Shown: positions 1 through 7,402, counted from the stretch's first letter. The stretch is DNA of 12,171 bases from Clostridia bacterium (GCA_017407725.1 JAFQWB010000042.1:1-12171), one strand, 5' to 3'. Notes: a model not told the origin generated them from the letters alone. Program-made: numbers and translations.

Positions 1-1205
1 ATAAGAGTGTTACCGTAATCGGTTCTCTTGTATACTGTAAAGCTGGAGGTATCTCCGTCAAGAACGAGCATCTTCTCGCCCTGATATGTGATACCAACTG
101 CCTTCTGAAGGTTTCCGAGCTGTGTTCCCTGATCACCGAACGCGAAGAGAAGCTCTCCGTTATCGTCGTAAGTAAATATCTTACTTCTCTTCTGGTCGAT
201 TATTGACCATGTGTTCTCAGGTCCGATAGCTGCGTCAACGATCTGGGATACACCTCTGATCGTTGCATTGGTATTGTTGGTGTAAGAAACCTCGCCGCAA
301 GGTGTGAAGAATCCGTTTCTCTTCATTACGTCTTCACCAGCGGTATTGATCATCTTTACGGGATGATACTCAGATGCGGGATTTCTTATGGCTCCTGCCT
401 GGTCCGATTCATTGATGGAGTTAGTGGTAATGTAAATGAATCCCTTGCTGTCCATCGTAATATTGTTGAACTCCGTGGATACGATAAGCTCAGAATTCTC
501 TCTCTGCTCTGCAGTCTGGAATTTTCTCCAGATAAGCTGAAGAGGATTGTAGCTTGCCTTCTGCGCTCCTACGAAAGCAGAGAAAACTCCTTCTGATGTA
601 AGAGAAATAATTCCCTGATATGCACCTGTAGAAACCACGAATATTCTTCCGGATCTGTCAACCGCAAGTGATGTGGGCTGATAGAGCTGTCCTTCATCGA
701 ATATATCTGCCTTAGGCTTATTAAAATGCTTTATATATTTGCCGCTTTCGTCAAATACAACTATTCTTTCGTTATTTGTATCGGCAACGTATATGAGTCT
801 TTCGATTACATAATCACCGTTTTTGTCTGTAGAAAGACCTTCCCATACAAACACACCGCTGGGTGCTGCAAGCGCATCTGTAGAAATACCGCTGCTGTTT
901 GTAAAGCCGGCTATTGAAAACTTGAGGTTATAATAGCGGTCAAGTACAATAATTCTGTTGTTTTTGGGGTCAGCAATATATACGTTTCCATCAGAGTCAG
1001 TCTCGATATCTGTAGGAGCTGAAAGCTGTGTGGTAAGTCCGATGGAAAGTGAATCTACAACCTTTTCGGGCGTATATGCATCGGGAGATGCAAGTGCCTG
1101 TCCGCTTATTGAGTAAGTATAGGAAGCGGCTGAGGTGGGAAGAATTCCAAGAAGCATTACAAATATAGCAGATAACGCTATTATTCTCTTTAATGTATTT
1201 TTCAT
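1..1205 (-). CDS. Secreted NHL-type beta-propeller protein, 3' end cut by the window
   Basis: Reading the minus strand from ATG 1205 gives 401 open codons and no stop before the window edge, so the C-terminus is missing. Residues 1-27 form a Sec signal peptide (MKNTLKR, a hydrophobic core, then PTSAAS) with no lipobox Cys. After it come NHL-like repeats of the form 'P-x-x-[IV]-x-[VT]-D-x-x-G-x-[IV]-[YF]-[IV]-A-D-x-x-N-x-R-I-x-V-x-D', clearest at about 61-89 and 112-155 (VADTNNERIVVFD). Weaker ones lie at 174-206, 246-262, 320-350 and 364-395, enough for a six-bladed propeller. An excellent AGGAGGG site (1212-1218) lies 14 bases or less after the upstream permease stop, so the gene is the fourth cistron of the importer operon. 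NHL propellers bind proteins, RNA or sugars, and some are lyases; the ligand here is unknown. A role in holding or sensing glycan for the importer is inference. Confidence 0.85.
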   Translation of the reverse strand, partial: MKNTLKRIIALSAIFVMLLGILPTSAASYTYSISGQALASPDAYTPEKVVDSLSIGLTTQLSAPTDIETDSDGNVYIADPKNNRIIVLDRYYNLKFSIAGFTNSSGISTDALAAPSGVFVWEGLSTDKNGDYVIERLIYVADTNNERIVVFDESGKYIKHFNKPKADIFDEGQLYQPTSLAVDRSGRIFVVSTGAYQGIISLTSEGVFSAFVGAQKASYNPLQLIWRKFQTAEQRENSELIVSTEFNNITMDSKGFIYITTNSINESDQAGAIRNPASEYHPVKMINTAGEDVMKRNGFFTPCGEVSYTNNTNATIRGVSQIVDAAIGPENTWSIIDQKRSKIFTYDDNGELLFAFGDQGTQLGNLQKAVGITYQGEKMLVLDGDTSSFTVYKRTDYGNTL

Positions 1206-1219
1206 TATCTTCCCTCCTT

Positions 1220-2101
1220 TTAGTCTTTCATTCCCGATGTTGCCATCGTTTCGATAATGTTACTCTGCGAGATAACGAATACCGCAATAGGAACTATCAT
1301 CATTATAACTGTTGAAGCTGCCGAAGCACCCGATCTTACTATACCGCCGGCAAGTATCTGTCCTATAGCATAGCTGAACGTCTTGAGCTCTTCACTGTAT
1401 ATGTAAATGGTAGCGCCTATATTCCAGAGGTCCTTAAAGGAGTATACTATAAGAGTGAGCCAAGCAGGCTTAACCATCGGCATCGCGATTACCCAGAAGG
1501 TCTTAAGCTCTGAGCATCCGTCGAGTCGCGCCGATTCAAGCACGGCATCCGATACCGAGGATTCCATGAACTGCTTCATCAGGTACAGACCCAGCGTAGA
1601 TCCCCACGCGGGAATGATAAGTGCGAAGTATGTATCAACCCATCCGAGCCAGCTCATGATAAGGAAGTTTGCGATAGCCGCAACTGTTGTATGGAACATA
1701 AGAGAAAGAACTACAGTCTCAAAGAGGAATCCTCTTCCGGGGAACTTTATCTTCGAAAGAACGTATGCTGCCATCGAAGAAAGAAGAAGGTTACCGAAGG
1801 TTCCCGATACAGAGATAAGTACTGTGTTGAAAAGGTATCTTGAGAAAGGTACCCAGGACGTGTTCATAAGTCTGAAAAGGTCCTTATAGTTCTTTACTGT
1901 AGGATGTACCACGTAGAACTTAGGCGGGAACGCCCAAAGCTCATCGAGCGGCTTAAAGGACTGCATTATTGTATATACCATGGGAAGGAACATGAAAAGT
2001 CCCATGATAGTCAGAAATACAAAGATTCCTGTATCTCCTCCGACAGAGCGGTTGAGAACGACGACATGATTTCTGACACGATTCTTTTGTACTTTTGCCA
2101 T
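1220..2101 (-). CDS. Carbohydrate ABC transporter permease, MalG/LplC type (CUT1)
   Basis: This 293-residue inner-membrane subunit of a binding-protein-dependent sugar importer matches the usual length of MalG-like permeases. Hydrophobic segments lie near residues 25-48, 90-115, 125-150, 157-178, 208-225 and 262-282, consistent with six helices. The EAA loop that docks the ATPase is at about 188-213 (LESARLDG followed by the MPMVKPA end), and the family's aromatic 'F-K-D-L-W-N' stretch follows at 222-227. It starts at ATG 2101, three bases after the stop of the partner permease. Its own ribosome site is poor, which suggests translational coupling. It should pair with the MalF-type permease just upstream to form the heterodimeric channel. 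The substrate cannot be read from the sequence; an oligosaccharide is likely given the binding protein. Confidence 0.95.
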   Translation of the reverse strand: MAKVQKNRVRNHVVVLNRSVGGDTGIFVFLTIMGLFMFLPMVYTIMQSFKPLDELWAFPPKFYVVHPTVKNYKDLFRLMNTSWVPFSRYLFNTVLISVSGTFGNLLLSSMAAYVLSKIKFPGRGFLFETVVLSLMFHTTVAAIANFLIMSWLGWVDTYFALIIPAWGSTLGLYLMKQFMESSVSDAVLESARLDGCSELKTFWVIAMPMVKPAWLTLIVYSFKDLWNIGATIYIYSEELKTFSYAIGQILAGGIVRSGASAASTVIMMIVPIAVFVISQSNIIETMATSGMKD

Positions 2102-2104
2102 TCG

Positions 2105-3076
2105 TTACGACCCCACTTTCGAAAGAAGTTTCTTTATAAGCATATTACATCCAACCATTATAAGGAAGAGGATGGTTGCAATAGCCGAAGCGTAACCGAT
2201 CTCATATCTCGCGCCGCCGTAGTCGCCAAGGTGATGAACGATCGTCCATGCACAGTAGTCAACCGACGGGTTACCTGCAAGCGCGTCAACTATTCCACCG
2301 AAGCCGAAGGAACCGGTGATCGAAAGGATAGCACCGAACATAAGCTGAGGCTTCATGTAAGGAAGTGTTATGTACCAAAGCTCCTGCCATCTGTTCTTTA
2401 CGCCGTCAACCGCGCCCGCTTCGTAAAGCGATCTGTCAACGACCTGAAGACCTGCGATGAAGGAAAGGAAGGACGTACCGAGTGACGTCCAGAGCGCAAC
2501 TACGATACAAAGCGGCATAACGTAGGTAGCGTTTTGGAAGAACAGTATCGGGGAGTCTATTATTTCAAGATCCATAAGGATACCGTTTGCCCATCCGTAA
2601 GCATCACTCGAGAAGAGTGTACCCCAGATAAGGTATACCGAACCCGAAATGTTCGGTGCGTAGAAAATAAGTGTAATTACGGCTCTGATCTTCGGAGGAA
2701 GCTCGTTAATGAACCACGCTACAAGGAAGGAAAGTATGTAAGATACCGGTCCTGTTATAGCAGCGAATATCAGAGTGTTCTGGCAGGCAAGAATGAATAT
2801 ATCATCATCAAGGAAAAGTCTTGCATAGTTTTCCATTGCAGCCCACACAGGCGGATTTATAATATCATAAGTAGTAAAGCTTAAAAAGAGTGATACAAAG
2901 ACAGGGACGATGGTAAAAAGAAGGAAGATTGCATAGTAGGGTGCGAGCATTGCGTATGCTACCCAGTTATTCTTCATTTCTTTAAGTGTCCACTGAAGCT
3001 TTGTCATTTCCTTTCTGGAAACGGCTTTCTTTTTTGGCTGCTTTGCTACTTTAGGTTCTGCAGTCTTTTTAGACAC
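2105..3076 (-). CDS. Carbohydrate ABC transporter permease, MalF/LplB/UgpA type (CUT1)
   Basis: This 323-residue protein is the first of the two channel subunits of the sugar importer. It has a Lys-rich cytoplasmic N-terminus (residues 1-35), then a long first membrane helix (about 40-68, LAPYYAIFLLFTIVPV) and further helices near 100-122, 132-154, 185-208, 245-262 and 295-314. The EAA loop is at 218-243 (LYEAGAVDG ... ITLPYMKPQ), with the canonical E-A-x-x-x-D-G and L-P. The start is GTG at 3076, chosen because an AAGGAGAG site sits 7-9 bases upstream and no better start is near. It lies 49 bases after the binding-protein stop with no terminator between. It belongs to the CUT1 class that binds oligosaccharides, polyols or glycerol-phosphate compounds. 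No nucleotide-binding subunit is encoded in the visible operon. Confidence 0.95.
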   Translation of the reverse strand: MSKKTAEPKVAKQPKKKAVSRKEMTKLQWTLKEMKNNWVAYAMLAPYYAIFLLFTIVPVFVSLFLSFTTYDIINPPVWAAMENYARLFLDDDIFILACQNTLIFAAITGPVSYILSFLVAWFINELPPKIRAVITLIFYAPNISGSVYLIWGTLFSSDAYGWANGILMDLEIIDSPILFFQNATYVMPLCIVVALWTSLGTSFLSFIAGLQVVDRSLYEAGAVDGVKNRWQELWYITLPYMKPQLMFGAILSITGSFGFGGIVDALAGNPSVDYCAWTIVHHLGDYGGARYEIGYASAIATILFLIMVGCNMLIKKLLSKVGS

Positions 3077-3125
3077 CTGAATCCTCTCCTTAAAATTAAT
3101 TTAGTGCTTTTTCAGAGCGGGAAGA

Positions 3126-6100
3126 TTATTCCTTCTCCTCGGTAAAGCTTGTTGAGTATGTTATCTCGTAATATGCAAGGCCGAATTCCTTACGTTTTCT
3201 TGTAAGCTCCTTATTGATGTCTACGATGTACTCGAGCATCGAGTCCTCAGCATCTGCATTGTCATTTACAACTGCGAGGAATGCGAATCCAACGTATCTT
3301 CCGATAATGTATCCGCCCGGATGCTCTTCAATAGCCGTGAGGTTATTGAACTGAGACATAAGGTTCTTATATTCGTTTGTTGTCCAAGGAAGCGACTCAA
3401 GTGCATTTATGTTAGCAGTATTGTGCTTTGATACCGAACCGAGAAGTGCAGTAAGCTCATTAGCATACTCGATCTGGTTCTTTTCGGATACAAACCACTT
3501 CATGAAGTTCCAAGCGAACTCTGTAAGCTCTTCGCTTCTATCCTGGTTTCTGAGCATGATATCTGCCGAAACACCCGATACCGAGGTGTTGTTGCTGTAT
3601 GTGATCTCGCCTGTCTTGGCATCGGTCTCTACATATGCGGGAAGGGGTACGAATTCCCAAAGTCCCTTGATTTCAGTCGCATATACGCTAAGCTGTGTAT
3701 AGGTTGTGTAATCAAGAATTCCTATGGGCATTTCACCGCTTCTGAAACGGTTTACAAAGCTATAGGTTACAGGGAAACTGTACTGCTGGAAGAACTGGCA
3801 GAGATAATCGAACGCTGAAAGCGCTTCGTCTGTATCAAGACCGATTCTTCTTCCGTCATCCTCATAAAGCTCACCCTTCATCTGATAAAGGAAGGTGTTA
3901 AGACCGCCGAGCTGTGTAGGAAGTGCGATCTCCATGTGGTTATTCTGGAGCTCGGGGATTATTGCGATAAGCTCTTCCCAAGTTGTGGGAGGCTGAATTC
4001 CGAGGTCAACAAGAACGTCTGCACGGTAGAACATCATTGCGAAGCTCTGTGTCTCGGGAAGTCCGTATACTGTTTCTGTGTAAGCGTATTCGCGCTCAAG
4101 CTGAGAAACTCTGTCTACGTCATTGAATACAACCGTTGTTGCGTTATGCTCTCTTGCGATGTCGTAAGCGTAAGCTGCAAGCGATTCTGTTCCGCCTGCC
4201 TTTACGTATGCATCGTACCTAGCAATATCTTCTTCTGTAAGTCTGTAAGCAGCCTCGTACTCTTCGGCGTGCTTCTTTACGTAATCCTCAGAATGATAAA
4301 GCTCCTGAAGTGTAAGCGGGATCATAGCCGACTCGGAGAACCAGGTTGCTACCTCGTCGTATCCCTCAAACTGGTCAAGACCTACAACCGCACTTCTTAT
4401 AGCCCAGTTGATAACGTCGCCCGAACCGTGTCCGAGAGAGATGTCGGGTCCAACTCCGGCAAGAACGGAAGGAAGAAGTGCGCCGCCGGCAACGAGCTTA
4501 AGCTCTACCGACTTGCCTTCATACTGTGAGTTAAAGTCGTTTGTGATGAGGTTTCTGATTATCTGAGCCTGGTCACGGCCGAGAGTTGTCCAAACCTCAA
4601 CTACGTTCTCATCGTCAACCTCTTCAACAGCACCGAGTGTGTTGTAGTCGGCGGTGAATGATGCGAAGAACTGTTTTATTTCATACCAGAGAAGCTGGAA
4701 GAAGCTATCTGTAGCCTTGCCTGCGGGATCAGAAGGATTCTGGAATGTGATAGTATCGATCTGAAGAGGCTGCTGCATTGAGTTCTGGAGCCAGGTACCG
4801 AGAGTACCGAGGTTCTCCTTAAGGTTTGCCATGTTACGGGCGATCTTGTCACTGTTGCTCATCTTCTCAAGAAGACGTGCTACTGTTTCAAGAGTCTTGG
4901 AGTGCGATCCGCTAGTTCCGACGATCTCTTCAAATCTGTCTGCAAGCTCATAAAGCTTTTCAGACTGACGTCCAAGCTCGTCTACGTCATCGGGCATGAT
5001 ATCGTAGAATCCGTAGTCACGGTTCGCGTCAGGTGTTGCACCTGTGATCGAAAGAAGCTTGATATAAATATCATTTATTATAGCAAGCGATTCGGATACG
5101 TCCTTGAGTATCTCGGTCATGTTTCCGAAGCATGCTTCAAATTCGATCTCGTTTACACCCTTTTCAAGGTATATCTTAAGTGTCTGGCTTCCGTCTGTGA
5201 TAGCCTTCTTCTGCCAGTCGTCACCGTAGTTGAACTGGAGATAGTATGCCTCTGTAAAGGGAACGGTTGCCTCAGCTTCGCCGGGAAGCTTTACTCTGAT
5301 CGTTCTTGACGAGAAGGTACCTGCAAGAACGCTCTGCTTGAATCTCAAAACTACAGTATAGAATCCGCTTTCAGGAACTTCCACCTTGTAGCGTACCCAC
5401 TGACCGATAGTAAGCCACTTTTCGCCGCCCTCGCCGCCGATGGTGTTAAGATAAACCTTCGATGCGTGCTGAGGATCTGTGATCGAGCTGCTTCTGTCAT
5501 TGGTTGCGTAAATTGTGTTTTCGGACGTAGCTGTGGGATACTCGCCCTGGATCTTTATGGGCGTACCGGTATAATCCTTTGCTCCGAGGCCTTCATAATA
5601 TTTAATGTAAGCTTCGTAGCTGCTGCCCTGTCCGTTGTAATCTCTGAGACCTTCGTTGGGGTAAAGAGTGATAGAGGATACGTACATAGCCTCTCTCTGT
5701 GCTTCGAGCGAGATTACGTTCTCGCCCTGCTCAAAGTAGAATCTAAGAGCCTCGGAATGATATCCTGTGGAATCCCAGAAGGTATAGGTGTTCCACTCGG
5801 AAGCCTGCTTCTTGGAGGGCTTGATCTCATTTCCGTTAATATCTGTCTGGAACTGAGGAACCTTGTTACCCTCGGAATCGGTTATATAAATAACGTTTCC
5901 GTTTTCATCCTTGTTATAGGTTGTCTCATCGTCAACCCAAGTCTTTGTAAGCGTTAAGAAACGTGCCTCATAGAAAGGAACCTTTCCATTTATAAAGAAA
6001 GTTCTTTCAATACCGGTTGTCTTGGCGCCTTCTCCCTGGTAAGCATAGTATCTCATATCAATGGAATACAGTGCTGTTTCGGGAACGTCTATTTTCCATG

Positions 6101-6545
6101 CAACAGTACCTTCAGCGGGAAGGAAGATACATTTTTCTCCTTCAACCGTCTGAACGATGGCGATCTGCTTATCCTTATCAACTATGTCAGCTTCGGATGC
6201 AACGTACTTTTTCATGGGGTTACCGTCTTTATCGAGAACGTCGTTTCCATTCTCATCCTTGACGGTAATGTCAAAAGCGTTTGTAGCAGACTCAAGATAA
6301 GAAAGAATTGCTTCTCCCTCAAGCTTTACAGTCTGTGTAGCATCCTTTGCGACTGCCGAGTATTTATCATAGTATTCGTCGTATTTAACGGCGGATAAAA
6401 GATCGGCAAGGGTTGATGAGGAAGAGCTGCCTGTTGTACCGGCTGCGTTACCGGATGCTGCCGAAACGCCTATTCCCGGAACGAGAATAGCAACAGCAAG
6501 TACAAATGCAAGTATTTTTACAAATAATTTCTTATTGCGGACCAT
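3126..6545 (-). CDS. Giant secreted solute-binding protein with N-terminal carbohydrate-binding-like regions
   Basis: At 1139 residues this is more than twice the usual 400-550 of MalE-type binding proteins. Residues 1-30 are a Sec signal peptide (MVRNKKLFVK, hydrophobic core, VSA-A), and a Gly/Ser/Thr linker follows at 31-45. Residues about 120-297 and 330-500 are beta-rich and carry CBM-like hallmarks: 'WKIDVPETALYSIDMRYYA' resembles 'VRYKVEVPESGFYTVVLRF', and each is followed by 'F-E-Q-G-E-N-x-I-S-L-E' or 'L-E-K-G-V-N-E-I-E-F-E'. Residues 510-640 look helical. A type-1 periplasmic-binding fold occupies about 648-1139: VVEVWTTLGRDQAQII, then VLAGVGPDI, and the hinge with YGLPETQSFAMMFYRADVL and PPTTWEELI. 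There is no lipobox and no C-terminal membrane anchor, so how it stays at the cell is unclear. It starts at ATG 6545, with AGGAGGAG 8 bases upstream. It leads the importer operon and should deliver glycan fragments to the two permeases. Confidence 0.92.
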   Translation of the reverse strand: MVRNKKLFVKILAFVLAVAILVPGIGVSAASGNAAGTTGSSSSSTLADLLSAVKYDEYYDKYSAVAKDATQTVKLEGEAILSYLESATNAFDITVKDENGNDVLDKDGNPMKKYVASEADIVDKDKQIAIVQTVEGEKCIFLPAEGTVAWKIDVPETALYSIDMRYYAYQGEGAKTTGIERTFFINGKVPFYEARFLTLTKTWVDDETTYNKDENGNVIYITDSEGNKVPQFQTDINGNEIKPSKKQASEWNTYTFWDSTGYHSEALRFYFEQGENVISLEAQREAMYVSSITLYPNEGLRDYNGQGSSYEAYIKYYEGLGAKDYTGTPIKIQGEYPTATSENTIYATNDRSSSITDPQHASKVYLNTIGGEGGEKWLTIGQWVRYKVEVPESGFYTVVLRFKQSVLAGTFSSRTIRVKLPGEAEATVPFTEAYYLQFNYGDDWQKKAITDGSQTLKIYLEKGVNEIEFEACFGNMTEILKDVSESLAIINDIYIKLLSITGATPDANRDYGFYDIMPDDVDELGRQSEKLYELADRFEEIVGTSGSHSKTLETVARLLEKMSNSDKIARNMANLKENLGTLGTWLQNSMQQPLQIDTITFQNPSDPAGKATDSFFQLLWYEIKQFFASFTADYNTLGAVEEVDDENVVEVWTTLGRDQAQIIRNLITNDFNSQYEGKSVELKLVAGGALLPSVLAGVGPDISLGHGSGDVINWAIRSAVVGLDQFEGYDEVATWFSESAMIPLTLQELYHSEDYVKKHAEEYEAAYRLTEEDIARYDAYVKAGGTESLAAYAYDIAREHNATTVVFNDVDRVSQLEREYAYTETVYGLPETQSFAMMFYRADVLVDLGIQPPTTWEELIAIIPELQNNHMEIALPTQLGGLNTFLYQMKGELYEDDGRRIGLDTDEALSAFDYLCQFFQQYSFPVTYSFVNRFRSGEMPIGILDYTTYTQLSVYATEIKGLWEFVPLPAYVETDAKTGEITYSNNTSVSGVSADIMLRNQDRSEELTEFAWNFMKWFVSEKNQIEYANELTALLGSVSKHNTANINALESLPWTTNEYKNLMSQFNNLTAIEEHPGGYIIGRYVGFAFLAVVNDNADAEDSMLEYIVDINKELTRKRKEFGLAYYEITYSTSFTEEKE

Positions 6546-6553
6546 TTGCTTGT

Positions 6554-6561
6554 CTCCTCCT
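6554..6561 (-). promoter_or_regulatory. Strong ribosome binding site of the solute-binding protein gene
   Basis: AGGAGGAG on the minus strand, 8 bases before ATG 6545, fixes the start. The six bases directly upstream (6562-6567, ATTTGC in the RNA) can pair with GCAAAT at 6583-6588, so access to this site may depend on leader folding. Confidence 0.85.
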
Positions 6562-6724
6562 GCAAATTAAGATGTTGTGCTGATTTGCGATGATCACATA
6601 TTCGCGGGGCAATTCATCGCAAGTACCCTTTTTATATACGGTTCGAAATGGTTCTGAGGATCAGCTTCTTTCAAGGTCCGCTAACGTCCGACAAAGTCTG
6701 TTATACAGTATATACAGAAAAATA

Positions 6725-6746
6725 TTGACCGCTGTCAGACGGTCAA
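6725..6746. repeat. Inverted repeat TTGACCG-N8-CGGTCAA, possible operator
   Basis: Perfect 7-bp arms with an 8-base centre, lying about 32-53 bases downstream of the predicted transcription start of the importer operon. The flanking AAATATTGAC on the plus strand (6719-6728) recurs on the minus strand inside the promoter (near 6811-6820). Size and symmetry fit a dimeric regulator site of the LacI/GntR kind, but the regulator is not in the window. It could equally be an RNA hairpin of the leader. Confidence 0.45.
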
Positions 6747-6784
6747 AATATCGAACTGATGAATATGCATTTTTTGTTTAACTA

Positions 6785-6813
6785 AATATACCACAAAACT
6801 TGGTCAATGTCAA
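6785..6813 (-). promoter_or_regulatory. Sigma-A type promoter of the importer operon
   Basis: On the minus strand, TTGACA (6808-6813) and TATATT (6785-6790) are separated by exactly 17 bases. This gives a predicted start near 6778. It is the best match upstream of the binding-protein gene and points directly at it. A TTGACC follows the -35 immediately, so the box is part of a small tandem motif. Confidence 0.75.
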
Positions 6814-7374
6814 TATTTAAAATACATTTTTTGAATAAAAAACGGATTTATAAAAAGCAATCGGACTCAAATATCGGCGGTCATCCAGCACCACCCCGCG
6901 CGTTTCATATGACTTTAATTTTCCTTTAATCAAATATGTAATTATTATTTACCACACACAATACCGATGTTTTATGTTGATATTACAGAATAAATCGATA
7001 CTTAATTTTTACGTTTGACTTTCACGGTTCTTGAACCAATCAAGATTTTGTAAGTAATACTTACTCATTTTGTTTCTTTGTTAATAAGAGTTGCAAATCA
7101 TTGATTATAGCAAATTAACCAAAAAACTTCCCTGAAATTCTACATATCCTCCAATCACACAATTGCATTATCAGTTTTGTTATTTTCGTATCATATACGT
7201 GTTTTGTTATATTAATTCTATTTTGACATAGAGAGTGTTTGTCTTTTATGCATAAATTATATTATCAGCACCGTCCCGTGTGTTTCTTATTGTGCTCCTA
7301 ATATCAGTTAGAAAACCCACGTGCTTAAGATTTACACATGTAGCGAGTATCGTGTGTCAAGATAACATTAAATC
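6814..7374. other. AT-rich intergenic region with no credible gene
   Basis: About 560 bases between the two divergent promoters, with stops in all frames and no coding pattern. Visible structure: GGTTC-TT-GAACC at 7026-7037; a 15-bp palindrome at 7050-7064; CACGTG at 7318-7323; and two diverged copies of a 25-base element at 6886-6910 and 7266-7290 (20 of 25 identical by eye). An extended -10 on the minus strand (TGCTATAAT, 7104-7112) lacks a -35 and could be a distal promoter. A TTGACA on the minus strand (7355-7360) has only a weak TGTAAA 18 bases on. I see no tRNA, known ncRNA or mobile element remnant. Confidence 0.6.
7050..7064. repeat. 15-bp palindrome GTAAGTA-A-TACTTAC
   Basis: Perfect 7-bp arms about a single central A, inside the long intergenic region. 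This symmetry is typical of a dimeric repressor or activator site. It lies roughly 240 bases upstream of the importer promoter and 310 upstream of the glycosylase promoter, so the target is unclear. Confidence 0.4.
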
Positions 7375-7378
7375 TTGA
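7357..7378. repeat. Inverted repeat TCAAGAT-N8-ATCTTGA over the ogg -35 box
   Basis: Perfect 7-bp arms whose right half shares four bases with the TTGATT -35 element, so a bound dimer would block the promoter. A third TCAAGAT stands at 7040-7046. Chance is not excluded in such AT-rich DNA. Confidence 0.35.
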
Positions 7379-7402
7379 TTTTTCGTCATTTTATGATATA
7401 AT
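7375..7402 (+). promoter_or_regulatory. Promoter of the 8-oxoguanine glycosylase gene (extended -10)
   Basis: TTGATT (7375-7380), a 16-base spacer, then TATAAT (7397-7402) preceded by TGA, giving an extended TGN -10. The predicted start near 7409 leaves only about 12 bases before the TTG codon at 7421. An inverted repeat TCAAGAT-N8-ATCTTGA (7357-7378) overlaps the -35 box. Confidence 0.75.

Larger units (their letters stand above)
6546..6778 (-). promoter_or_regulatory. Long structured 5' leader of the importer operon
   Basis: About 233 nt separate the predicted transcription start (near 6778) from the ATG at 6545. The leader holds three inverted repeats: 7-bp arms at 6725-6731/6740-6746; a perfect 9-bp stem, TTGCGATGA at 6585-6593 with TCATCGCAA at 6614-6622 (loop 20); and a 6-bp stem at 6562-6567/6583-6588 next to the ribosome site. 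The last two share bases 6585-6588 and cannot form together. I do not recognise a known riboswitch class. No Rho-independent terminator (stem plus U-run) is visible, so any control would act on translation or through a bound protein. Confidence 0.45.

Noticed and set aside
1904..2485. 193-codon open frame on the plus strand
   Set aside because: It lies opposite the two permease genes, has no ribosome site or family resemblance, and is rich in Arg/Lys/Tyr as expected from reading such genes backwards.
3936..4529. 197-codon open frame on the plus strand with hydrophobic stretches
   Set aside because: Antisense to the binding-protein gene; Cys- and Val-rich composition comes from the reverse complement of its Gln/Ala/Asn codons.
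7223..7252. Plus-strand promoter from TTGACA at 7223
   Set aside because: The -35 is perfect, but no usable -10 appears at 16-18 bases (best is TATGCA).
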